Shown piece by piece: positions 1 to 11,200 of a stretch of DNA of 64,000 bases. The stretch's first letter is position 1. Every line of letters starts with the position of its first letter. The stretch is from positions 15,023,639-15,087,638 of the forward strand of contig CM053337.1 in assembly GCA_028583605.1 (NCBI GenBank), given 5' to 3'. The notes beneath the pieces are model-generated. The model ran no database searches. It saw only the letters and a list, made by a program, of their open reading frames with translations, and was not told the DNA's origin. The position numbers were made by a program, and so were the translations under genes. The stretch comes from Dastarcus helophoroides. Its lineage: Eukaryota; Arthropoda; Insecta; Coleoptera; Bothrideridae.

Positions 1-689
1 GCCCCTGCATATCGAGATATAACAAAGCATTGGGATTTTGTCTTTGATTGTGATGAGTATTCACGTGATTGAGAGGAAGGACATTTTTTAACGTCCTCAG
101 AGTCAGCACCGCGGCGAACACGTAAAAAGTACTTTCCTTAAGTGTACTAAAAAATCCCATTCCGATGGTAATGTTGCTTAAAGCGCAAATTAAATACAGC
201 TTGCGTAAGCTGGTCGGCACATGTTCGGACTTAATAAAAAGCGATGGCTTCCGCGAATCCTCGGAGCTGTTTATATCTTCGACTCCAATAACATCTCGCG
301 AAGAACAGGGTATAGAGAAACGTTGAAGATAGCGGTAAAGGGACATCTGTTTGACGTTGTTATAGGACGTCTCCACTATCGGTGGATTGCTACAAACCAC
401 CTGTCGTCGGTTCATTCGTTCTTTCGTATGCTACTGGAAATTACTAACTTAACAATCGTTTTTATTCGCAACAACAACAAAGGATGTATTCTGCTCAATC
501 CTCGATTACCGTAATAATTTCGTTGCGCAATTATCTCGAGAATTTTCACTTTTGTTCGTGGGCTTTACCAGAAAGTGAAAAAGGATTGCAAGCGGTATTG
601 TACACGTTGGCATGCGCATCAATCTGTCTGTATAATTTTTCGAATATCATCAGGAGCCACTTATTACATTTGATTATATAACTTGGCTC
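1..689. other. Upstream sequence without a recognisable gene
   Basis: Non-repetitive sequence of mixed composition. Open frames of 65-97 codons occur on both strands, overlap one another and show no domain or splice structure, so I do not call them genes. The repeat module that dominates the next 7 kb starts close to 690. Confidence 0.5.
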
Positions 690-1059
690 GAATATATTGT
701 CATTTACGCTTAAGAGAACACTGAATGAAGAAGAAATATCGAAGCGCTTAATTAAGACGAAATATCGAAACCTATCTTTTAAAAGAGAGACATAAAATCC
801 CCCCCACAAGGCGCTCCTGATTCGTAACAACTCTCTTACGTTGCGACTTCATAGGGCAACAGACTTATCACGTTACCAGATGATAAAGCGGACTGACGGG
901 AGAGAGAATATGGTGAAATTAATGGGCATCACGTTTTTAGGAATTATTTTGTGAATTTTATGTTTTTCAATTTTAATACACTTCGAATTAATGGTTGCTC
1001 AATACTGCTTCATTATCAGACTTGAGAAATCCCTCAGAAACGCCAGGAGGCATAATTTG

Positions 1060-2225
1060 TCTACTTTCAAGATTTAAGTCGAAATTTCGAGAAAAAAGTC
1101 ATAATTTCGAGAAGGAAGTCGAATTTTTCAAACAAAAATTTTCAAATTAATTTTTTTTCTACAGCTTTTACAAAGTAGAGAAGAAACTTCGAAATTTCCA
1201 CTTAACGCTCGAAGTTCAGAAAAAACTTCGAATTTTAAGTTACGTCGAATTTCAAATGTCATCGAAATTTCAGAATTACAGTCGAAACGGAGATGAGGTT
1301 AAAATTTGGGAAAAAATGGGAAACGTTTTTTTAGGAATTGTTTTTTGAAATTTGTTTCAATTTTATACACTTCGAATTAACGGTTGCTCAATACTCAATA
1401 CCCGAGGAATCCCTCAGAAACGTGGGGAGGCATACTTTGTCTACTTTCAAGATTTAAGTCGAAATTTCGAGAAAAAAGTGAAAATTTCGAGAAAAAAGTG
1501 GAAATTTCCAAAAAAAAATTTTCAAATTAATATCATTTCTATGGCTTCTTATAAAGTAGCGAAAAAACTTCGAAATTTCCACTTTAACCTCGGAAGTTCA
1601 AGAAAATAAGTCGAAATTTCAAGATTGCAGTCGAAATTTGGAAAAAAAGGTTAAAATTTCGAGAAAAAAGCCGAAATTTCTTACAAAGTTTTTTCCAAAC
1701 TGATGTCCTTTCTGCGTCTTCGTATAAAGTAGAGAATTAACTTCGAAATTTCGCCTTTGATTTCGAAATTTCTACTTTATTTTTTGATGTTTCCACTTTA
1801 AGTCTCAAAATTTCGATTTTAAATTTGAAATTTCCACTTTTTTCTCGAAATTTCGAATTTTTTTCTCGGAATTGCAACTTTAATCTCAAAATTTCGTTCT
1901 TAAATTTGAAATTTCCACTTTTTCCTCGAAGTGTCGACTGTTATGTCGGAATTTCGACTTTTAACTCGAATTTCGCCTTTTTATTGAAATTCGACTTTTT
2001 TCTAGAAATACAGAGATTAAGTCGAAATTTCAACTTGATTCTAGAAACTTTGATTTTAAACTCGAAATGCCGACCTTTTTCTCGAGTCTAAAGTCAAAGT
2101 TTCGTGAATAGAGTTGAAATTTCGACTTTTTTTTCGAGATTTCAGCTTTTTGGTCGAGATTCGGGCTTTTTTTTCAATATTTCGGTGTTTGTCTCGAATT
2201 TTCGAGAAGAAAATCGAAATACTGC
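1060..2225. repeat. TCGAAATTT-type degenerate minisatellite
   Basis: Degenerate tandem units of about 20 bases built from GTCGAAATTTCGAGAAAAAA or its complement. The same family returns at 3040-3480, 4300-4560, 8950-11040, 20450-21150, 29930-30310, 30940-31130, 48600-48900, 56320-56560 and 58900-60300. The TCGAAATTTCGA core is palindromic, so the two strands look alike. The lysine- and phenylalanine-rich open frames in these tracts are by-products of the repeat. Confidence 0.8.
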
Positions 2226-3039
2226 TTCATTATCAGACCCGAGAAATCCCTTAGAAACGCCGGGAGGCATAATTTGTCTACTTTGTAGAGGAGGGACGTA
2301 CACTCTCCCTAACAAGGTGCTCCTGATTCGTAACAACTCTCTTACGTTACGACTTCATAGGGCAACAGACTTATCAGGGTATAAGGCTGTCTCGGTCATA
2401 TAGTCATTTATTTTAACCACGCAATTGAAACGCTTAATTAAGACGAAATATCGAAATCTATCTTTTAAAAGAGAGACGTAAACTCCCCCTAACAAGGCGC
2501 TCCTGATTCGTAACAACTCTCTTATGTTACGACTTCATAGGGCAACAAAGGTATTACGCTATAATCACCGATAAAGATAAAAAAGACTAACGGGAGAGAG
2601 AATATGGTGGAATTAATGGGCGGCAAGTTTTTATGATTTATTTTGTGAATTTTATGTAATTGTTATGTATTTCAATTTTTAGACATTTTGAATTAACGGT
2701 TGCTCAATACTGCTTCATTATCTGACCGGAGAAATCCTTTAGAAACGCTGGGAGGCATAATTTGTCTACTTTTTAAAGGAGAGACGTTAACTCTTCCTAA
2801 CAAGACGTTCCTGATTCGTAGCAACTCTCTTACATTACGACTTCATAGGGCAACAGATTTATCACTTTATAAGGCTGTCTCGGTCATATTGTCATTTATT
2901 TTAACCACGCAATTGGAACGCTTAATTGAGACGAAATATCGAAACCTATCTATTAAAAGAGAGACATAAACTCCCCCTAACAAGGCGCTCCTGATTCGTA
3001 ACACTTTTACATTACGACTTCATAGGGCAAACTCGAAAT

Positions 3040-3480
3040 GCCGACCTTTTTTCGAGTTTAAATTCGAAGTTTCGCGAATAAAGTTGAAATTTCGACTTTT
3101 CGAGATTTCGGCTTTTTTGTCGAGATTTGGGCTTTTTTGCGAGATTTCGGTGTTTGCCTCGAATTTTCGAAAAGGAAATCGAAATACTGCTTCATTAGCA
3201 GACTCGAGAAATCCCTCAGAAACGCCGGAAGGCATAATTTGTCTACTTTGTCTACTTTCAAAATTTAAGTCGAAATTTCGAGAAAAAAGTCAAAATTTCG
3301 AGAAAGAAGTCGAAATTTCTAAGAAAAATTTTCAAATTAATATCCTTTCTATGGCTTCTTACAAAGTAGAGAAGAAACTTCGAAATTTCCACTTTAACCT
3401 CGGAAGTTCAAAAAGAAGTCGAAATTTCAAAATTACAGTCGAAATTTCAAGATTACAGTCGCAATTTCGAGTAAAAGGTT
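3040..3480. repeat. TCGAAATTT-type minisatellite, second block
   Basis: Same degenerate 20-base family as at 1060-2225. Stretches of 50-100 bases are nearly identical between the blocks at 1440-1640, 3240-3490 and 4280-4560, which shows segmental duplication of blocks as well as unit-by-unit growth. Confidence 0.7.
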
Positions 3481-4020
3481 GAAATTTTTGTTTACTTAGT
3501 AAAGAAGGGACGTAAATTCTCCCTAACCAGGCGCTCCTGATTCGTAACAAGTCTCTTTTACGACGTTATAATCATTAGATGATAAAGCAGACTGGCGAAA
3601 GAGAATAAAGTACAATTAATGGGCAATAAGTTGTTAGGAATCATGTCGCCGTGTAATTTCCATACATTTGAAACTATGATTTGACAAATTTCAAATTGAC
3701 AGTTGACTGGGTCATTAACACAGGAGAAGAATTCCTCACAAGTACCAAGAGACACAATTTGTTTATTTTTTAAAACGACGGACATAAAGTCCCCCTAACA
3801 AGGCGCTCCTGATTCGCAACAACTCCCTTAATAGACACTTTTTACGACTTCATAGATCAACCGACTGTTATCACGCTTTAATCACTAAATGATGAAGCAG
3901 ACTAATGAGAAAGGACGAACATAAAGTCCCCCTGACAAGGCGCTCCTGATTCGCAACAACTCCCTTAATAGACACTTTTTACGACTTCATACATCAACCG
4001 ACTGTTATCACGTTTTAATC

Positions 4021-4089
4021 AGGGAGAGGGAGAGGGAGAGGGAGAGGGAGAGGGAGAGGGAGAGGGAGAGAGAGAGAGAGAGAGGGAGA

Positions 4090-4173
<84 letters not shown>
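4021..4173. repeat. (GGGAGA)n / (GA)n microsatellite
   Basis: A run of about eight GGGAGA units passes into pure GA dinucleotide repeat, about 150 bases in all. The purine strand is the plus strand. The first part has regularly spaced GGG triplets and so could form a G-quadruplex. Its length is likely to vary between individuals. Confidence 0.95.
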
Positions 4174-4177
<4 letters not shown>

Positions 4178-4279
4178 AGAATTTTAGGTAAGTCTTTTGT
4201 ATTTCAATTTTTATACACTTCGAATTAATGGTTGCTCAATACTCAATACCCGAGGAATCCACCAGAAACGTGGGGACGC

Positions 4280-4560
4280 ATGATTTGTCTACTTCGTCTA
4301 CTTTCAAGATTTAAGTCGAAATTTCAAGAAAAAATCAAAATTTCGAGAATGAAGTCCAATTTTCCAAAAAAACATGTTTCAAATTAATATCTTTTCTACG
4401 GCTTCTTATAAAGTAGAAAAGAAACTTCGAAATTTCCATTTTAATCTTGGAAGTTCAAAAAGAAGTCGAAATTTCAACATTACAGTGGAAATTTCAAGAT
4501 TACAGTCGAAATTTCAAGATTACAGTCGCCATTTCGAGTAAAAGGTTGAAATTTTTGTTT
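4280..4560. repeat. TCGAAATTT-type minisatellite, third block
   Basis: Same family and same order of variants as at 3240-3490, including the tail that reads into the AAGGGACGTAAATTCTCCCT segment of the repeat module. It is a segmental copy. Confidence 0.65.
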
Positions 4561-5059
4561 ACTTAGTAAAGAAGGGACGTAAATTCTCCCTAACAAGGCG
4601 CTCCTGATTCGTAACAAGTTTCTTTTACCACTTTATAATCATTAGATGATAAAGCAGATTGGCGAGAGAGAATAAAGTACAATTAATGGGCAGCAAGCTG
4701 TTAGGAATCATGTCGCTGTGTAATTTCCATACATTTGAAACTAATATTTGACAAATTTTAAATTGACAGTTGACTGGGTCATTAACATACGAGAGGAATT
4801 CCTCACAAGTACCAGTAGATACAATTTGTCAATTTTTTAAAAGGACGGACATAAAGTCCCCCTGACAAGGCGCTCCTGATTCGCAACAACTCCCTTAATA
4901 GACAGTTTTTACGACTTCATAGGGCAATCGACTGTAATCTACTTTGTAAATGAGCGACGTAACTCTCCCTAGCAAGGCGCTCTTGATTCGTAACAATTCT
5001 CTGACGTTACGACTTCATAGGGCAACAGATTTATCACGTTATAATGATCAGAAAAGCAA

Positions 5060-6215
5060 GCTGCCGAGAGCCATGGTGTAATTAACGGGCAACAAGTTAA
5101 TGATTTCTTCGTATAATGGTGTAATTAAGGGGCCACAAGTTTGTAACAATTATTTCGTCGTATAACTTCCATACAGTTGAAACTAATATGAAAATAATTG
5201 CGTCTGTTTTTGTTTTTTTTAATAAAACGAGATGACGGTCTGATAAAATGTAAAACAAGAAAAAATAAATTATGACGCATCCAGAAAAATCATGTTCAAG
5301 GCTGAAGCTGCCGAGTCGTTTAATTAATTTGTTTTTAAAGTTTTTTCGACGCTTTTGTGGACAGCTAGCGTGTTGTTTATGAAAAATGTGCACACAGTAG
5401 CACGTTTATTTTTTTTTATTTTCCATTATTAATATTAATAGACTGAATGTCTACAAAGTGCGAAATATCTGACACAAACGAATAAATATATAACCTTAAA
5501 GTTGTTAATATATTATGGAAGAAAGTTGTACTATAATTTATTTTTGTATTGACCCCTAATAACGATTTTGGGAGCGAAATTTTCCCAATTGAAGTATTTT
5601 ATTATTTAAAAGACGATGTCTTATTTAAATACATTTCAATTTTGTTTATGTTTATCCTCTTTCACTTTCAGTTTATCTATTAGCATTAATAATAAATTGT
5701 AATAACATCGTGGAAAGTAAAATTCAAGATTTACTCTTCCAAGATTTATTACATTGCTTTAAAATTAACTAAACATTTATGTAAACGCAGACGTAGCCCT
5801 CAGGTATTCTGATAAGAAGTGGCTCATTCTCTCTTTTGAATAATCATTAAATTGTCTATCATTCATCAATTAATTTATTTGCAAATCGGGTATAGGTTAT
5901 AAAAGTACTTAATAAGGACTAATCTGGGGGTCTTCCAGCAATTTAAATCATAATGTAATGGAGAATACACAATGTAGAGACGTTCAAGACATCAGCAAAA
6001 GGAAGGAATAAAACCCGCCACGAGCGAAAAAAGGGAAAGACCAAAGACGAACTGACAAACGTCGGGGAATCAGGGGTCACATGGAATAACCAGAATAATC
6101 TATAGCAGAACAAATACCCTAAAATAGAATCAGGTTGGTCAAGTGCTTAAGCTAGAGAGAATCCAGGTTTAAGCTGGTTATGCAACGAGCATTCTCAAAA
6201 AATATCTGAATCTGG
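5060..6215. other. AT-rich intergenic sequence, no gene seen
   Basis: Apparently unique AT-rich DNA. A 98-codon minus-strand open frame at 5097-5393 has no recognisable domain, and part of it is repeat module sequence (GGTGTAATTAA.GGGC), so I do not call it. Confidence 0.5.
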
Positions 6216-6392
6216 ATAGGGCTGCATGAATTTGTAGTCTAGGTTGCATTCTACTTGACTACGACATTGTTGGCGATGGCTATAGTTTCTCTATGGACCA
6301 ATAGGTGGTAGTACTAAGAGTCACTCGCTTGACGTCTGTGAATGTTTTAGTACTTACTTGTCGGAACATTTGTTAGCATTCGAGTTGGATAT

Positions 6393-6435
6393 ACCAAACT
6401 GGCGAGATCTAACAAGATCGAAACCGGTTTTCGGT
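6393..6435 (+). ncRNA. Hammerhead ribozyme, degenerate copy
   Basis: The order of a type I hammerhead is present: stem I strand ACCAAA, core at 6399-6405, stem II GATCT/AGATC closed by loop AACA, then GAAA, stem III ACCGGU, then the second stem I strand. The core reads CUGGCGA instead of CUGANGA, so the essential A6 is replaced by G. Stem I also has a mismatch (UUCGGU) and the cleavage-site base is U. I infer it is inactive or nearly so. Confidence 0.75.
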
Positions 6436-6664
6436 TTCCAAACTTCGAATCTAATAAATGTTCAAACCTATTGGTCTGTGCAATTAGAATTCTAAGGTTC
6501 ATTTAAGCTGCCAGATTTGATCATAAATCAGATTAACCTCAAAGAATTCACGACACTAGTGTCGTAAATTGGATCTATAGATTACAGGATTCTGGATCTA
6601 TAGATCCAGGATTTTAATGCACAAAGCTATAGGTGTGAAAATTTATTAGATTCGAAGTTTGGAA

Positions 6665-6707
6665 ACCAAATACCGGTTTCGATCTTGTTAGATCTCGTCA
6701 GTTTGGT
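6665..6707 (-). ncRNA. Hammerhead ribozyme, core intact
   Basis: On the minus strand: stem I ACCAAA (6707-6702), core CUGACGA (6701-6695), stem II GATCT/AGATC with loop AACA (6694-6681), GAAA (6680-6677), stem III palindrome ACCGGU (6677-6672), cleavage base A at 6671, and the second stem I strand UUUGGU (6670-6665). All invariant hammerhead residues are present (CUGANGA and GAAA, N16.2-U-H triplet GUA). GUA is a permitted but less usual cleavage triplet. Stem I continues outward through further imperfect pairing (CCAAAC with GTTGG, then CTTCGAAT with ATTCGAG). Confidence 0.85.
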
Positions 6708-7559
6708 ATATCCAACTCGAATGCTAACAAATGTTCCGACAAGTAAGTACTAAAGAATTCACGGACGTCAAGCGTGTGACTCTTAGTACTACCACCTATT
6801 GGTCCATAGAGAAGCTATGGCCATCGCCAACGATGTCGTATGCAAGTAGAATGCAACCCAGACTACAAATTCATGCAGCCCCTTAGAAACTGAAACTCTA
6901 GTTTTAAACGAAATCGAAATCTTACAAAACAGAGTATTTATATAAATTATCTACCGCAGACACCCGATTAACTGATTGGAGTTAAATGTTATACAGCAAT
7001 TAGACATATTGGAGTGAAATTCTTACTTTACACCATGTCTAACAACATACGAGTGCGCTTTTCATTTTCAAGAATCTTTAATGGTATAACCGTAATAAGA
7101 GTTAACCCAGATTATAAAATATTGATATTCTCTGAAGGAAATCGGTCACGTACGTACCAATTTGTCCGTATCTGCACAAAATCGACAAATCGATCGAAGA
7201 CGATACGAGAGTATTTTAATTTGCTTTGACAAATGTTAAATTGACGGTTGCCCAACACCGCTGCTTCGTTATCAAAAGCGGGAAATTCCTCGCGGGATAT
7301 AATGTGTTTACGTTTTAAAGAACGCACACAAACTCCCCCTGACAAGGCGCCCCTGATTCGCAACAACTCTCTTCGGACAGTCTTTATTAATAGGTCAACA
7401 GATCTCCTTGTAATGAGCAAATGATTGATGGCGAGAGAGAAGTTTTTAGGAATTATTCCACCTTATGAATTCCATACATTTGAAACTAATATGAATATAA
7501 TTGCGTCTATTTTTTGGGTTTTGGAGCGATATGACGGTCTAACAAAAAGGTAAACAGGA

Positions 7560-8110
7560 ATTCAAAAGAATAAATAATGACGCATCCACAAAATTAATGT
7601 TCTAAAAACCGTAAATTTGTAGCTAAACATGTAAGGTTGATAGCTCACTTTTAATATGCCCTAAATGCCCCCTTTTGTTAAAAATTAAGAAAAAGTTCTG
7701 AATTCTTTAAATTCAACATTTACATGTCGTCCTACGTGCTGTCATACAAGCTGGAAAGCAAAAGCAACTCGAAGCACTCCAGAGAAGGTTTTTATTTGAA
7801 CGTAACTTATATTTAATTGCAATTTTTCCAAGAACGAACTTTTATGCAACGATTTATCAAGTAAATTATATCAAATTTAAAAGTTGCATAAAATAACTTT
7901 CAACTAATAACGTCACTAAATTACCGCGAGACGATTTATTACATTTAATTATAAGGTGATTAAATTATAAGATAATTAAATGTGGGCACAATTTTCTGAA
8001 TATATCGCAATTACGTCTTTAGAAAATTCGATTTATTTTTCACAAATTGATTGGTATTTACCAAAATAGTATGGTAATAAAGTAGCAAAAATAGTAATTA
8101 GTGATATTGT
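7560..8110. promoter_or_regulatory. Presumed 5' flank / promoter region of shavenoid
   Basis: AT-rich, apparently non-repetitive DNA directly upstream of the first coding exon. No convincing TATA box or initiator can be chosen by eye. TTCCAG ending at 8115 could be the acceptor of a 5' UTR intron, in which case the true promoter lies further upstream. Assigned by position only. Confidence 0.3.
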
Positions 8111-8160
8111 TCCAGAGTAGAGGAAATGTCGTGTCTTAATAGACCCCATCACCAGAAGGA

Positions 8161-8281
8161 ATGCAGATAAGGATTTTGCTAATGGTACTATGGCTGGGAC
8201 TTACAGGCGCTCTTCCTCAAGGGCTACCAGCTCCTCTATCCATCACAAGGCACAGCCAAGGGGACTTTTTCACGTCTAAAC
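8161..8281 (+). CDS. sha: shavenoid exon 1 (signal peptide)
   Basis: Codons 1-40 plus one base. It begins MQIRILLMVLWLGLTGALP, a typical secretory signal with cleavage likely after about residue 17. The donor is GTAAGT at 8282, phase 1. A purine stands at -3 of the ATG and an in-frame TAG lies at 8140-8142. Confidence 0.85.
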
Positions 8282-11200
8282 GTAAGTATTATTTGAATTA
8301 ATTTCATATAAACTTCGAAAATAAACTAAAAAAAATCACACACAACAACGAAAGTCCATGAAGCAAAAAATTGTATAAAAATACACGACCGAAGCGAAAA
8401 CGAAGTATATGGAGCGAGGAAAAATAACTTTAAATATACAATGTGGCTTATCAGTTGAGTTGGTTAAGGCGTCGTGCCTCGTACGAATAACTTGAAGGTT
8501 GTGTGTTCAATTCCCTTACGGATCAAGCTTTTTTTTTTAGGTTTCTACGCGGCTAATTCGTCAGTTTTGCTCCCTGCCTTGATTTAGTAACTTAGAGTAA
8601 CAAATAGTTATTTACCAGGCACGTAGCCAGGGGGGGGTCCAAGGGGTCCGGACCCTCCCCGAAATGAATATTCCCCAAAAAATTTACGATGATACGAATT
8701 GAAATATCAGTAGAAAAACGGCTGATTGATTTAAGCATGTAAATAATTTTCGAAATTGCCAACTATTGAGCTTATGATAAGCAAAATAGCCATGTAGACA
8801 TTTTAATAAAAATTGGCAATGAGCTCAAGCCTTCCCAATACATGCACCAACCCTTTTACAATTTAATATTGACACTTAGCAGTAGGGTACGTTCAGTAAT
8901 TTCAATTTTTTATTATCTCAAATTTCGACATTCTTGACATATGTATGCATGGAGTAGAATTTTCGAGAAAAAAGTCGAAATTTTGAGTTTAAAGTCGACA
9001 TTATACAAAAGCATAGGAAGGCATTGATTAAAAAAAATTATATTTAGAAATTTCGACATTTTACAAAAGCGTAAAAAGGACACTGATTATTAAAAAAAAA
9101 TGTTTAGGGATTTCGACTTTTTTTGTCAAAAATTCGGTTTTCGATTTTTTTCTCGAAATTTCGGCTTTAAACTCGAAATTTCGACTTAACAATCGAAATT
9201 TCTACTTTTTTTTCAAAAATTCGACTTTTTTCTTGACATTTCTACTTTTTTCTTAAAATTCCGAGACTAATGTCGAAATTTCGACTTTAATATCGACATT
9301 TTTTTCGAATAAGTCAAAATTTCTACACTATGATCAAATTAGGCAGATGACAGTTGCGTCCCACCACTCCTCTTTCCCAACAATCTTAACAGTTTGTAGT
9401 AGGGTGCGTTCAATAATTGCTATTTTTAGTTAGCAAATGTTGATCTTTTTTTTTTAGAACTTTCGAGATGAAAGTTGAAAATTCGAGAAAAAAATCGAAA
9501 CTTCGTGATTAAGATGAAAATTTCGAAAAAAAAGTCGGAATTTGAAAAAAAAAAGTCGAAATTTCGAGAAAAAGATAGAAATTTCAAGAAAAAAGTCGAA
9601 GTTTGAGAAAAACGTAAGTCGAAGTTCCGAGAAAAAAGTCGAAATTTGAGAATAAAGTCGAAATTTCTAGAAAAATAGTAGACATTTTGAGTTTAAAGCC
9701 GAAATTTCGAGAAAAATGTCGAAATTTCGATATTAAGGTTAAAATTTTGAGAAAAAAGGCGATATTTGAGAAAAAAGTCTAAAATTCAGTAAAAAAACGA
9801 AATTTCGAAAAAACTTTTCAGATTAAGGCCGAAATTTCGACGAAAAAGTCGAAATTTGAAAATAACGTCGAAATTTCGACAAAAAATCGAAATTTCGAAA
9901 TATTTCGAGCAAAAATTCGAAATTTGAGAAGAACGTTGAAATTTCGAGAAAAAGTAGAAATTTCGAAATATTTTGAGCAAAAAGACGAAATTTCGAGAAA
10001 AAAAGTCGAGATTTGCGAAAAAAGTCGAAATTTCGATAAAAAAGGTCGAAATTTTGAGTATAAAATCGAAATTTTGGGAGAAATGTCGAAATTTCGATAT
10101 TAAGGTCAAAATTTCGAGAAAGAAGTCGAAATTTGAGAAAAAAAATGAAATTTCGAGAAAAAATCAAAATTTCGAGAAAAAAATCAAATTTTGAGAAAAA
10201 AGTCAAAATTTGGAGAAGAAAGTCGAAATTTTGAAAAATAAACTCGAAATTTAAGAAAAAAATCTAAATTTCGAGAAAAAAGTCGAAATTTCGAGCTTAA
10301 AATCGAAATTTGAGAAAAAAAAGTTGAAATTTCTTAAAATGACATTTTTTAATCGACGTCTTTTCTACGCCTTTGTAACATTTCGAAAAAGTTGAAATTT
10401 TCAGAAAAAAGTCGAATTTTGAGAAAAAGGTCGAAATTTAAGAAAAATGTCGAAATTTTGAGAAAAAAAAGTCGAAATGTTGAGTTTAAAGTCGACATTT
10501 CGAGAAAAAAGTCGAAATTTGATAAAAACTTCGAAATATCGACAAAAAAGAAGAAATTTAGAAATATTTCGAGAAAAAGGTCGAAATTTGAGAAACCAAA
10601 AACGAAGTTTCGACAAAAATTTTGAAATTTCCAGAAAAAATCGAAATTTGAGAAAAAAAGTCAAAATTTCGAGAAAAAAGTCGAAGTTTTGAGAAGAAAA
10701 GTTGAAATTTAAGAAAAAAATCGAAATTTCAGGAAAAAAGTCAAAATTTCGAGCTTAAAAAAGTCGAAATTTCTAAAAATAGCATTTTTTTAAATCGATG
10801 TCCTTTCTACGCCTTTGTAAGATTTTCGATTTAAAAATTGAAATTTTAACTTTTTTTAGAAATTTCGACTTTAAACACCAAATTTCGACGTTTTTTTTTC
10901 GAAATTTTCACATTAAAGTCGAAATTTTGACTTTAATCTCGGGATTTAAAGAAGAAAAAGTCAACATTCCGTGATAATTTTTTTTCAAATTGATGTTCTT
11001 TCTACTCTCTTGTAATTTTTACTTCAAAAAAAAGTCGATTTTTGATCGGTGATAAGTTAAATACGTAAACTCAAAATAGATATTAGGAAATTTTTCTTTG
11101 GTAAGTTTTACGTTTTTATTTGTCAAATTTATATAATGTTAAGGTCACTAGATTTTATTCTTCACTTTTACTAATTAACAAAAATAAAAGAAACGAATAC

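Larger units (their letters stand above)
6221..6882. mobile_element. Palindromic (head-to-head) hammerhead-bearing element
   Basis: A large inverted repeat. The left arm (about 6221-6490) is the reverse complement of the right arm (about 6625-6882), starting with GGCTGCATGAATTTG and ending CAAATTCATGCAGCCC. The spacer at 6490-6625 has smaller palindromes. Each arm is a copy of the unit found in tandem at 58.03-58.85 kb and each carries a hammerhead-ribozyme sequence facing the centre. No coding capacity. It is probably a non-autonomous element related to retrozymes or Penelope-like elements. Confidence 0.7.
690..7420. repeat. Locally amplified repeat module, about 12 copies
   Basis: A conserved core reading AAGGCGCTCCTGATTCG, or one or two changes from it, recurs near 808, 2314, 2494, 2802, 2982, 3528, 3800, 3937, 4595, 4867, 4974 and 7344. 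Longer copies share upstream sequence (a tract with CTGCTTCATTATCAGAC, then GGCATAATTTGTCTAC) and downstream sequence (a CGACTTCATAGGGCAACAGA block, then a variant of GAATATGGTGAAATTAATGG). All copies lie in the same orientation and none was seen after 7.4 kb. Small open frames on the minus strand translate similarly in each copy because they are the same repeat. It could be the remains of a transposable element, but I see no terminal repeats or coding domain, so the class is unknown. Confidence 0.75.

Noticed and set aside
8441..8540. Functional tRNA gene
   Set aside because: A- and B-box-like parts are present, but the B box is off consensus and no proper anticodon arm or acceptor stem pairs.
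9786..10692. Open frames of 71-127 codons rich in F/S/R or K/S/R
   Set aside because: Produced by the 20-base TCGAAATTT minisatellite; frames on both strands are open for the same reason.
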